Assembly (NCBI GenBank): GCA_947458275.1
Contig: CANGYR010000004.1
Coordinates: 62,001-126,000, forward strand
From: Chitinophagaceae bacterium
GTDB taxonomy: Bacteria > Bacteroidota > Bacteroidia > Chitinophagales > Chitinophagaceae
Length of the DNA: 64,000 bases
Direction of reading: 5' to 3'
Below, piece by piece: positions 55,693 through 62,013 of the stretch. The position numbers and the translations under genes were made by a program. Under the pieces are notes generated by a model. That model was not told the origin of the DNA. It did no database searches and was given only the letters and a program-made list of their open reading frames with translations. Position 1 is the first letter of the stretch, and every line of letters begins with the position of its first letter.

Positions 55693-55776
55693 TGCCCAGG
55701 ACTGGAATCGAACCAGCACATCCTTGCGAACGGCAGATTTTGAGTCTGCTGCGTCTACCAATTCCGCCACCTGGGC
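55693..55776 (-). tRNA. tRNA-Leu (anticodon CAA)
   Basis: An 84-base class II tRNA on the minus strand. The acceptor stem is GCCCAGG / CCTGGGC with discriminator A. The D arm GGCGGAATTGGTAGACGC is typical of leucine tRNAs. The anticodon stem GCAGA/TCTGC encloses CTCAAAA (anticodon CAA), the long variable arm is present, and the T arm is CTGG-TTCGATT-CCAG. It reads the UUG leucine codon. Confidence 0.96.
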
Positions 55777-55783
55777 GAGCTAC

Positions 55784-55880
55784 GCGGTTTAAAAGTTTGA
55801 TGGTTTAGGAGTTTAGGGTTGAGATAATCAACAACCGTTAAACCTTTAAACCCTTAAACGATTAAACGTCCCAAAGGGAC
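55784..55880. repeat. inverted GTTTA / TAAAC word arrays and small GTCCC hairpin
   Basis: GGTTTAAAAGTTTGAT-type words (55786-55818) are followed, after a 17-base centre, by TTAAACCTTTAAACC-type words (55837-55868), giving an inverted arrangement. GTCCC-AAA-GGGAC (55868-55880) then forms a 5-bp hairpin 13 bases before the hscB stop. The words belong to the GTTTAA family of 19.0 kb. Confidence 0.7.
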
Positions 55881-55892
55881 TGCAAAACTACA

Positions 55893-56381
55893 TTAATCCA
55901 TCATTCTATCCAAAATACGTTGCAGGTATTTTTTCTTGAAATAATACTCCTTAATTTTCAATAAATCATCCTGAGTTGTTTGCTCATTGTAATTGTCCAG
56001 TACAGGTTTAATTTCAGTCAGCAACCTAGTTTCATATTCTCCTACCCTTCGCTCCGCATCAGCTCTGTCCATTTCCAAAAGATCCTCGTTCCAATCCATC
56101 ATCTCCATTAAAAAACTATCGGGCAATTTATATTTCTCCTCCTCCTGAAGCAAGCCCTTCTCCTTTAAAAAATAGGCAATGGTCAACTGATCATCTTTAA
56201 GCGTATTAAATGCCTTATTAATCAACGCCGATTGTTCCAATGCTTCCTCCTTCTCTGCATCCGTTGCCTGTGAAAAAAAATCTGGGTGATTCCGCTTCTG
56301 CAATTCAAAATATTTCCTGGATAAATCACGTTTATCTATGCGCGGAGCCATATCCAGTCCAAATAATTCAAAATAGTTCAT
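55893..56381 (-). CDS. hscB: Fe-S cluster co-chaperone HscB (J-domain protein)
   Basis: A 162-residue J-domain protein: the HPD motif lies in KRNHPDFF (about residue 33), with NYFELFGLDM at the N terminus as in HscB, followed by the C-terminal three-helix HscB domain that binds IscU. HscB delivers the scaffold to the HscA chaperone during iron-sulfur cluster assembly. No isc genes are adjacent. The ATG at 56381 is preferred over a GTG one codon earlier, and a perfect -7 element lies exactly four bases before it. Confidence 0.88.
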   Translation of the reverse strand: MNYFELFGLDMAPRIDKRDLSRKYFELQKRNHPDFFSQATDAEKEEALEQSALINKAFNTLKDDQLTIAYFLKEKGLLQEEEKYKLPDSFLMEMMDWNEDLLEMDRADAERRVGEYETRLLTEIKPVLDNYNEQTTQDDLLKIKEYYFKKKYLQRILDRMMD

Positions 56382-56385
56382 CACA

Positions 56386-56393
56386 CAAATTTA
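56386..56393 (-). promoter_or_regulatory. -7 element exactly four bases before hscB
   Basis: On the minus strand TAAATTTG is followed by TGTG and the ATG. The N4 spacing matches four other genes in the window and implies a leaderless transcript. Confidence 0.62.
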
Positions 56394-56441
56394 CCATTAC
56401 CTCCGATATAAAATGTAAATTGCCATGTAAATTAAGAATCG

Positions 56442-57653
56442 ATGCTTACTATAGGACTAATCAAAGAAGGAAAAATACCTTCAGATAACCGCGTAGCCCT
56501 CACTCCCGCCCATTGCAAATGGATTAACAAAACACAAACAGACTTAAAAGTAGTAGCCGAACGAAGTGCCAATAGATGCTACAGCGACAGAGAATACTCT
56601 ATGGCAGGCGTGGAGCTTAGAGACGATGTGAGTGACTGCGATATTTTACTGGGAATAAAAGAAGTGCCGGTAGATATTTTGATTGAAAATAAAACATACC
56701 TCTTCTTTTCACATACCAAAAAACTGCAGCCATATAATCAGCATTTACTCCAAACCATTATTAAAAAAAATATCACACTTATAGATTATGAGTGCCTGGA
56801 ACATGAAGATGGCAAACGCATTATCGGTTTCGGTTTTTTTGCAGGTGTGGTGGGTGCACATAATGGCATGATGGCCTATGGAAATAAAACCGGCCTGTAC
56901 AAAATGGATCGTGTAAATTCAACAAAAAATTTACAGGACCTGATACATACCTATTTCGGATTAAAACTTCCTGCTATTAAAATAGCGGTAACGGGCAGCG
57001 GCAGAGTTGCTCATGGCATCCTGGAAATAATGAATCTGCTTGGCATTCACGAAGTGGAACCGGAAGATTTTCTGGAAAAAGAATTTACTTATCCCGTATA
57101 TGTGCATTTGAAAGGCGCAGATTTGTATGAGCATAAAATTACCCATACCTATAACCGACATGATTTTCATGCACATCCGGAGAACTATGTCTGCACGTTT
57201 AAAAAATACTGCTCGCATACAGACATTCTCATGAATGGGATTTACTGGGATAAAAACATTCCCCGATTATTTGAGTCGGAGGAAATTCGCAAAACTGATT
57301 TCCGTATCAAGACTATAGCTGATATAACAGATGATATGAATGGATCTATCCCCTGCAACCTGGGAGATTCAACCATAGACAATCCTGTTTATGGAGTGGA
57401 TAGATTCACCGGACAAAAAACAGCTCCTTATCTTCCTGAAACTATCGACGTAATGGCCGTAGGCAATCTTCCCAATGAACTTCCAAGAGATGCCAGCAGG
57501 TACTTTGGTGAACAACTTATTAAATATGTTTTAAAAGATTTAGTGGAAGGAAACAGTGAAATTATTGACAAGGCTACTATCGTAAAAAACGGCAAACTGA
57601 CAGAACATTACAACTATATGAAAGAATACGCGAGCACGGAGCGCGGTTTATAG
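56442..57653 (+). CDS. saccharopine dehydrogenase (lysine-forming) / LOR-domain protein
   Basis: A 403-residue enzyme of the alanine-dehydrogenase / PNT superfamily with the lysine-2-oxoglutarate reductase pattern: KEGKIPSDNRVALTP at the N terminus, the FFSHTKKLQPYN motif at about 85-96, YECLEHEDGKRIIGFG and a second Rossmann part with AVTGSGRVAHGILE. The family joins lysine and 2-oxoglutarate into saccharopine or reverses it. The partner saccharopine dehydrogenase domain found in bifunctional plant enzymes is missing. The direction and actual substrate are unknown; other 2-oxo/amine pairs are possible. Confidence 0.78.
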   Translation: MLTIGLIKEGKIPSDNRVALTPAHCKWINKTQTDLKVVAERSANRCYSDREYSMAGVELRDDVSDCDILLGIKEVPVDILIENKTYLFFSHTKKLQPYNQHLLQTIIKKNITLIDYECLEHEDGKRIIGFGFFAGVVGAHNGMMAYGNKTGLYKMDRVNSTKNLQDLIHTYFGLKLPAIKIAVTGSGRVAHGILEIMNLLGIHEVEPEDFLEKEFTYPVYVHLKGADLYEHKITHTYNRHDFHAHPENYVCTFKKYCSHTDILMNGIYWDKNIPRLFESEEIRKTDFRIKTIADITDDMNGSIPCNLGDSTIDNPVYGVDRFTGQKTAPYLPETIDVMAVGNLPNELPRDASRYFGEQLIKYVLKDLVEGNSEIIDKATIVKNGKLTEHYNYMKEYASTERGL

Positions 57654-57658
57654 TTTTT

Positions 57659-57797
57659 GGTTTAGGGTTTGGAGTTTGGGGTTTGGGGTTTGGAGTTTGG
57701 GTTGCGCTGCGCGCGTTTGGAGTTTGGGGTTGGAGTTACTTTATTGAATTTTCACTTTTCACTTTTAACTTTTCACTTTTTACTTTCTACTTTTTAA
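57659..57797. repeat. two 7-bp word arrays between the LOR gene and trmN6
   Basis: The first array (57659-57736) consists of GTTTGGA / GTTTGGG 7-mers broken by a G+C-rich GCGCTGCGCGC centre. The second (57749-57797) has seven 7-bp units in perfect register (TTTTCAC, TTTTCAC, TTTTAAC, TTTTCAC, TTTTTAC, TTTCTAC, TTTTTAA) that run into the A of the trmN6 ATG. The same TTTNTAC units recur at 63567-63601 and the GTTTGGA units at 30391-30413. Confidence 0.85.
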
Positions 57798-58513
57798 TGC
57801 CTAACACCTATTTCCAATTCAAACAGTTTATCATACACCAGGACAAGTGTGCCATGAAAGTATGTACCGACAGCTGTTTGTTTGGAGCATGGATTAATAA
57901 GATTTTAAAAGGAAACAAGTTTGCTCAAGCATTAGACATCGGTACCGGAACAGGATTATTGAGTCTGATCGCTTCTCAGGGATATGATCTAAATATTGAT
58001 GCCATTGAAATTGAAGAAAATGCAGCAATACAGGCAAAAGAAAATGTGTCTGCCTCAAAATGGAAAGGACGCATTTCTGTATATCATCAATCACTTCAAA
58101 CTTTTACTCCGCCAAATAAATATGATGTTATTTTCTCCAATCCTCCGTTTTATGAAAATGATTTAATGAGTGATGAAGAAGGGAAAAATGCGGCGAAACA
58201 CAATACCACATTAACACTGGGAGAGATTATCAGTTTCATAAGCAAAAATCTTTCAGAAGAAGGCTTGGCGATGATACTACTCCCCTTCCATCGGCTGGAT
58301 TATTTTGAACAAATTCTTTCGAAAGAAAAATTGTACCTAAAAGAAAAAGTATTGGTCAGGCAAACACCCAAGCATGACTACTTCAGAGCGATGATTTGCT
58401 TTGCTAAAATTAAACCCGAACAATCAATCACAAGAGAAATTATCATTCGTGATAAGGAAAATGAATACTCGGAGGAGTTTAGGGAGCTTTTGGAGGAATA
58501 TTATTTGTGTTGA
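57797..58513 (+). CDS. trmN6: tRNA1(Val) (adenine(37)-N6)-methyltransferase
   Basis: A 238-residue class I SAM methyltransferase with motif I LDIGTGTGLLSLIA and the amino-methyltransferase motif NPPFYEND, which contacts the target adenine. The N-terminal FKQFIIHQDKCAMKVCTDSCLFGAW matches the TrmN6/YfiC family, which methylates A37 of tRNA1Val. The frame is open to 57683, but the extra 38 residues (Phe/Leu-rich, NFSLFTFYF) are translated from 7-bp repeats, so I start at the ATG at 57797. Repeats abut both the start codon and the stop codon. Confidence 0.9.
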   Translation: MPNTYFQFKQFIIHQDKCAMKVCTDSCLFGAWINKILKGNKFAQALDIGTGTGLLSLIASQGYDLNIDAIEIEENAAIQAKENVSASKWKGRISVYHQSLQTFTPPNKYDVIFSNPPFYENDLMSDEEGKNAAKHNTTLTLGEIISFISKNLSEEGLAMILLPFHRLDYFEQILSKEKLYLKEKVLVRQTPKHDYFRAMICFAKIKPEQSITREIIIRDKENEYSEEFRELLEEYYLC

Positions 58514-58590
58514 AGATGGTTGAAGGTGTTGAAGATGGTTGAAGATTTCCCCTCCACCTTTGGTGTTATCACCAACAAGTGAAGGAGGAA
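58509..58590. repeat. GTTGAAGATG array from the trmN6 stop, then a REP-like palindrome
   Basis: Four 9-10-bp units (GTTGAAGATG, GTTGAAGGT, GTTGAAGATG, GTTGAAGATT) occupy 58509-58547; the first contains the trmN6 stop TGA. Next, 58551-58590 holds the third copy of the GGTG-TTAT-CACC palindrome (core stem TTGGTG/CACCAA at 58560-58575), here with an outer CCTCC...GGAGG clamp. The spacer to tsaD (58591-58634) is again made of T/A words. Confidence 0.78.
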
Positions 58591-58634
58591 ACTTCCTTAT
58601 TTCTTATTTTACATTCCTTATTCTACATTTCACC

Positions 58635-59675
58635 TCACCACTCGCCCCTTGCCGATGGAGCAACATCAATTTCAGAAAACTCCCCCGCCAGATATTTATA
58701 GTAAGCCATCATCGCTATCATCCCCGCGTTATCAGTACAATATTGAAACGAAGGAATATATACATTCCAACCTTGCTGATCACCAAGTCCTTTTAAAGCT
58801 TTACGCAATCCGCTGTTGGCACTAACTCCACCGGCAATGCATATTTCTTTAATGCCGTTTAGCTCAGCGGCTTTTTTTAATTTATTCAAAAGAATACTGA
58901 TAATACGGTGCTGTATAGACGCACATATATCCGGCAGATTTTGTTCAATAAAGATTTTCTTTTCCTCTTCTGTAGCCGTAAACTCCTCTTTATACACATT
59001 ACTCTTACCCGCATTCTGCAGAAAATACAGAATAGATGTCTTCAAACCTGAAAAACTAAAATTTAATCCGGCCACATTTGGTTCAGGAAATTTAAAGCGA
59101 TTCGGGTTGCCTGTCTGCGCATACTTATCTACCAAAGGTCCTCCGGGATAAGGCAATCCCAGCATCTTGGCTGTCTTGTCAAACGCCTCCCCCGCCGCAT
59201 CATCAATCGTCTCGCCAATCACCCTCATTCGCAAAGGGGATTCACATAGTACAATCTGTGTATGGCCACCACTTACAGTCAGACATAAAAAAGGAAACAA
59301 AGGTGAAGGTTTGTCTATCAAATTGGCCACCACATGAGCCTGCATGTGATGTACGGAAATTAAAGGCTTCTTTAAAGAGAGTGCCAGTGATTTTGCAAAC
59401 TGAGCACCTACGAGCAAAGATCCTATCAACCCCGGAGCCTGGGTGAAAGCTATAGCATCTAATTCAGCTAATGTACAACCGGCATTTTTCAATGCCACAT
59501 CCACCACAGGCACAATGTTTTGCAAGTGAGCTCTGCTCGCCAACTCAGGCACCACTCCGCCAAACTGCTCATGCACTTTCTGCGTAACAATCTCATTGGA
59601 AAGGATTACTCCATCTCTGCACACCGCAGCAGATGTTTCATCACAAGAAGATTCTATGGCGAGAACGATACACAA
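58635..59675 (-). CDS. tsaD: tRNA N6-adenosine threonylcarbamoyltransferase TsaD
   Basis: A 346-residue Kae1-family enzyme that transfers threonylcarbamoyl to A37 of ANN-decoding tRNAs. The metal-binding HHMQAH motif and the ASKH fold signature SGGHTQIV are intact, and the N terminus CIVLAIESSCDETSAA is the family hallmark. The start is a TTG at 59675, since no ATG/GTG lies in frame upstream; the next codon upstream already belongs to an 8-bp repeat array. It lies downstream of the permease gene on the same strand with 137 bases of repeats between. Confidence 0.95.
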   Translation of the reverse strand: MCIVLAIESSCDETSAAVCRDGVILSNEIVTQKVHEQFGGVVPELASRAHLQNIVPVVDVALKNAGCTLAELDAIAFTQAPGLIGSLLVGAQFAKSLALSLKKPLISVHHMQAHVVANLIDKPSPLFPFLCLTVSGGHTQIVLCESPLRMRVIGETIDDAAGEAFDKTAKMLGLPYPGGPLVDKYAQTGNPNRFKFPEPNVAGLNFSFSGLKTSILYFLQNAGKSNVYKEEFTATEEEKKIFIEQNLPDICASIQHRIISILLNKLKKAAELNGIKEICIAGGVSANSGLRKALKGLGDQQGWNVYIPSFQYCTDNAGMIAMMAYYKYLAGEFSEIDVAPSARGEW

Positions 59676-59676
59676 T

Positions 59677-59756
59677 GATTAGAAAATTAGAAAATTAGAA
59701 AATTAAAAGATTTGAAGATTAAAATATTTGATGATTTGAAGATTTGAAGATTAAAT
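59677..59756. repeat. ten 8-bp units in perfect register (GATTxGAA family)
   Basis: Exactly 80 bases divide into ten 8-mers without slippage: GATTAGAA, AATTAGAA twice, AATTAAAA, GATTTGAA, GATTAAAA, TATTTGAT, GATTTGAA twice and GATTAAAT. The array begins one base upstream of the TTG start codon of tsaD (minus strand), so it forms the whole 5' untranslated region of that gene if transcription comes from the permease gene. Confidence 0.88.
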
Positions 59757-59782
59757 GATGTTTAGCGCTCATTCAATTTCCT

Positions 59783-59810
59783 CATCTCCACATCTCCAAA
59801 TTTCCAAATT
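59783..59810. repeat. 8-bp CATCTCCA array at the 3' end of the permease gene
   Basis: CATCTCCA, CATCTCCA, AATTTCCA and a partial unit end two bases before the stop codon complement of the minus-strand permease gene. The inverted counterpart of this word family (GATGTGGA) lies at 61076-61123, on the other side of the same gene. Confidence 0.8.
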
Positions 59811-59812
59811 AT

Positions 59813-61054
59813 TCAACTCCGAATCGCTTTCACCGGATCCATCTTAGCTGCACGCGACGCAGGAATGATTCCGGCTAAAATGCCTACAACAATACAAATG
59901 ATCATTGTAGTGAAAATCATCGGCAAAGATAAGTAAACCGGAAATTCAAGCGGACCGGATAATATCAACGTAAGAATGTAGACAAAAATCAGTCCGATTA
60001 TACCTCCGAGTATGCATAAAATAGCCGCTTCCAGTAAAAATTCAAAGAGTATGGTCATCTTCTTTGCACCTATGGCTTTTTTCAATCCAATCACCGGCGT
60101 CCTTTCTTTCACAGTTACAAACATAATATTGGCAATGCCAAACATGCCGACAATCAGGCTGATACCGCCAATGATAGAACCTACAATATTAATCGTAACA
60201 AACGAATCTGAAATCGCTTTACTGAATGCTTCTACGCTATTCAATGAAAAATTATCCTCCTGCGTTGGACTCAACCTTCTGATTTGCCGCATGATTCCTC
60301 TCAATTCCTGCATGTATGCGTCGGTGGTAGTTGAGGGAATTCCTTTGGCTATCACAATGGGATTGGATTTTTCCGGATCAAAAATCTGACGGGCAAATTT
60401 ATTGGTAAGCATGATACATTTGTCATAATCCCAACCAATGAAACTCTTACCCTCTTTCTTTATCACTCCGATGATTCTTACTTTTTTTCCTTTTACCTCA
60501 AGATACTGCCCCATCGCCCTTTCGGCAGATCCATATAAATCTTCAGCGTTTACATATCCTATAATACAGTTATTGGATCCGGCGTTAAACTCTGCTGTTG
60601 AAAAATACCTGCCAAGCTCAAATTGAATTGGCTGTATGGATATCTGAGGTTCGCTGATCGCATATACTCTTGCCTCTTCAATCACATCATCCTTATGGGA
60701 TATGTTTGTAATGTTTTGTAAAAGATACGTAACCTCATCGGTAAGAAGTGATCGCTGTTTAATCAACTCAGGCTCTTCGATTTTCATAATAGGCCTTGCA
60801 CGAAGTTTCCACATAGGTTTATTCGGCCCACCGCTGTAATCCCATTTGTCGATATAAATGGTATTGCTACCCAGACTCTTCACTTCATTCTGAATATTTT
60901 TTTCCAGACTGCCCACTGTAGTAAGTACACCAATAATACAGAATATACCAAATGCCACACCAGTCAGACTGAGTGCTGTGCGCAATTTATTCACCCTCAA
61001 TTCCTGAAGAGTCAATCGCATGGAATTCAGTAAAATACTGATGGTATGACGCAT
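59813..61054 (-). CDS. ABC transporter permease, MacB/FtsX type
   Basis: A 413-residue permease: one N-terminal helix (ALSLTGVAFGIFCIIGVLTTV), a ~230-residue periplasmic MacB_PCD domain, and three C-terminal helices in the FtsX domain (IVGSIIGGISLIVGMFGIANIMFVTVKERTPVIGLKKAIGA onward, the coupling segment REIGxxKAxGA-like). No ATPase or membrane-fusion gene is adjacent, so partners must be encoded elsewhere. The substrate (lipoproteins, macrolides or other) is unknown. A -7 element lies four bases before the ATG and 8-bp arrays flank the gene on both sides. Confidence 0.88.
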   Translation of the reverse strand: MRHTISILLNSMRLTLQELRVNKLRTALSLTGVAFGIFCIIGVLTTVGSLEKNIQNEVKSLGSNTIYIDKWDYSGGPNKPMWKLRARPIMKIEEPELIKQRSLLTDEVTYLLQNITNISHKDDVIEEARVYAISEPQISIQPIQFELGRYFSTAEFNAGSNNCIIGYVNAEDLYGSAERAMGQYLEVKGKKVRIIGVIKKEGKSFIGWDYDKCIMLTNKFARQIFDPEKSNPIVIAKGIPSTTTDAYMQELRGIMRQIRRLSPTQEDNFSLNSVEAFSKAISDSFVTINIVGSIIGGISLIVGMFGIANIMFVTVKERTPVIGLKKAIGAKKMTILFEFLLEAAILCILGGIIGLIFVYILTLILSGPLEFPVYLSLPMIFTTMIICIVVGILAGIIPASRAAKMDPVKAIRS

Positions 61055-61058
61055 GGTA

Positions 61059-61066
61059 CAAAGGTA
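61059..61066 (-). promoter_or_regulatory. -7 element exactly four bases before the permease gene
   Basis: TACCTTTG-TACC-ATG on the minus strand. The same TACCTTTG with N4 spacing occurs before pyrE. The -33 region falls in or beside the 8-bp array that starts at 61076. Confidence 0.65.
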
Positions 61067-61075
61067 GATAATTAG

Positions 61076-61123
61076 GAGATGTGGAAATGTGAAGATGTGG
61101 AAATGTGTAGATGTGAAAATTAG
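61076..61123. repeat. six 8-bp units (GAAATGTG / GAGATGTG family)
   Basis: GAGATGTG, GAAATGTG, AAGATGTG, GAAATGTG, TAGATGTG and AAAATTAG divide 48 bases without slippage. It is the inverted counterpart of the CATCTCCA array at the other end of the permease gene, and occupies positions -17 to -64 relative to the presumed permease -7 element. Confidence 0.85.
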
Positions 61124-61138
61124 CAGACTGCATCAACT

Positions 61139-61170
61139 CCCCTCCTTTGGAGGGGTTAGGGGGAGGTCAA
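61139..61170. repeat. CCCCTCC-TTT-GGAGGGG hairpin followed by G-rich tail
   Basis: A 7-bp G+C-only-type stem with three-base loop (61139-61155) is followed by TTAGGGGGAGG. There is no T-run, so it is not an intrinsic terminator in either direction. It resembles a G+C-rich dispersed palindrome set in A+T-rich DNA, between the divergent permease and BtuF-like promoters. Confidence 0.65.
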
Positions 61171-61204
61171 CTTAATCTGCTGATGCAGAGATGTGATTTG
61201 TCCT

Positions 61205-61212
61205 TAAATTTG
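61205..61212 (+). promoter_or_regulatory. -7 element exactly four bases before the BtuF-like gene
   Basis: TAAATTTG-GAAT-ATG. With the permease element it forms a divergent pair of N4 promoters around the 61.07-61.20 kb repeats. I see no cobalamin riboswitch in this 162-base spacer. Confidence 0.64.
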
Positions 61213-61216
61213 GAAT

Positions 61217-61996
61217 ATGTTTATCGAATCATCCTCTTCCCTGACAATTGCCCCAAAAAGAATCATCTCTTTAGTGCCGTCGCAGACTGCCTTGTTGCAT
61301 AGTCTTGGATTAGATGAAGAAGTGATAGGCATCACTAAATTTTGCATACATCCCAGGGAATGGTTTGACAACAAGACGAGAATTGGCGGGACCAAAGCGC
61401 TGAATATTGATAAGATAATTGAGCTGCAACCGGATTTAATCATTGCCAATAAAGAAGAAAATGTAAAAGATCAGGTGGAAATGCTGGCTGAAAAATTTCC
61501 GGTATGGATGACGGATGTCAACAATCTGGATGATGCCATTCAAATGATAACTGATATCGGCTCACTCACTCATAAAAACAATGAAGCTGATAAAATCAAT
61601 TCCCGCATATTTGAATCATTCAGCTCAATTAAAAATACTGAAAAGCAAATACCGGCCGCCTACCTCATCTGGAAAAATCCTTACATGACTATTGGCGGCG
61701 ATACTTTTATACATGATATGATGGATAAAGCAGGATTCAGCAATGTATTCGGACAGAAGAAGCGATATCCCGAAATATCAATTGAGCAGTTGAGGGAATC
61801 CGGTTGTAAAATGATATTACTTTCCAGCGAGCCCTACCCTTTTAAAGAAAAACATATTGAAGAATTAGAAGCGGAATTGCCAGATGTAAAAGCTGTTATT
61901 GCAGATGGCGAAATGTTTAGCTGGTATGGCAGTCACCTGTTGTCATCTCCCGGGTATTTCAGCGAATTATACCAAAAATGCGTCCAGGCGTTATAG
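61217..61996 (+). CDS. BtuF-like helical-backbone metal receptor protein
   Basis: A 259-residue cluster A-3 substrate-binding fold: RIISLVPSQTALLHSLGLDEEVIGITKFC at the start, the ELQPDLIIAN segment and the long backbone helix around 85-110 are as in BtuF-type cobalamin and heme binders. Unusually, there is no signal peptide or lipobox; the ATG is fixed by the -7 element four bases upstream. A cytoplasmic or atypically exported protein is therefore likely. No BtuC/BtuD-type partner is adjacent. Confidence 0.83.
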   Translation: MFIESSSSLTIAPKRIISLVPSQTALLHSLGLDEEVIGITKFCIHPREWFDNKTRIGGTKALNIDKIIELQPDLIIANKEENVKDQVEMLAEKFPVWMTDVNNLDDAIQMITDIGSLTHKNNEADKINSRIFESFSSIKNTEKQIPAAYLIWKNPYMTIGGDTFIHDMMDKAGFSNVFGQKKRYPEISIEQLRESGCKMILLSSEPYPFKEKHIEELEAELPDVKAVIADGEMFSWYGSHLLSSPGYFSELYQKCVQAL

Positions 61997-62013
61997 TGAG
62001 TATATAAAATAAA

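Noticed and set aside
55578-55808. 76-codon plus-strand frame with PRTGIEPAHPCERQ-type sequence
   Set aside because: It runs straight across the antisense of tRNA-Leu; this is the familiar false frame produced by leucine tRNA genes.
57683-57796. 38-residue N-terminal extension of trmN6
   Set aside because: Encoded by the 7-bp arrays and absent from the family; ATG at 57797 gives a normal N terminus.
61055-61216. Cobalamin riboswitch before the BtuF-like gene
   Set aside because: The spacer is made of 8-bp words and a small hairpin; no B12-box-like sequence is seen and the promoter is four bases from the ATG.
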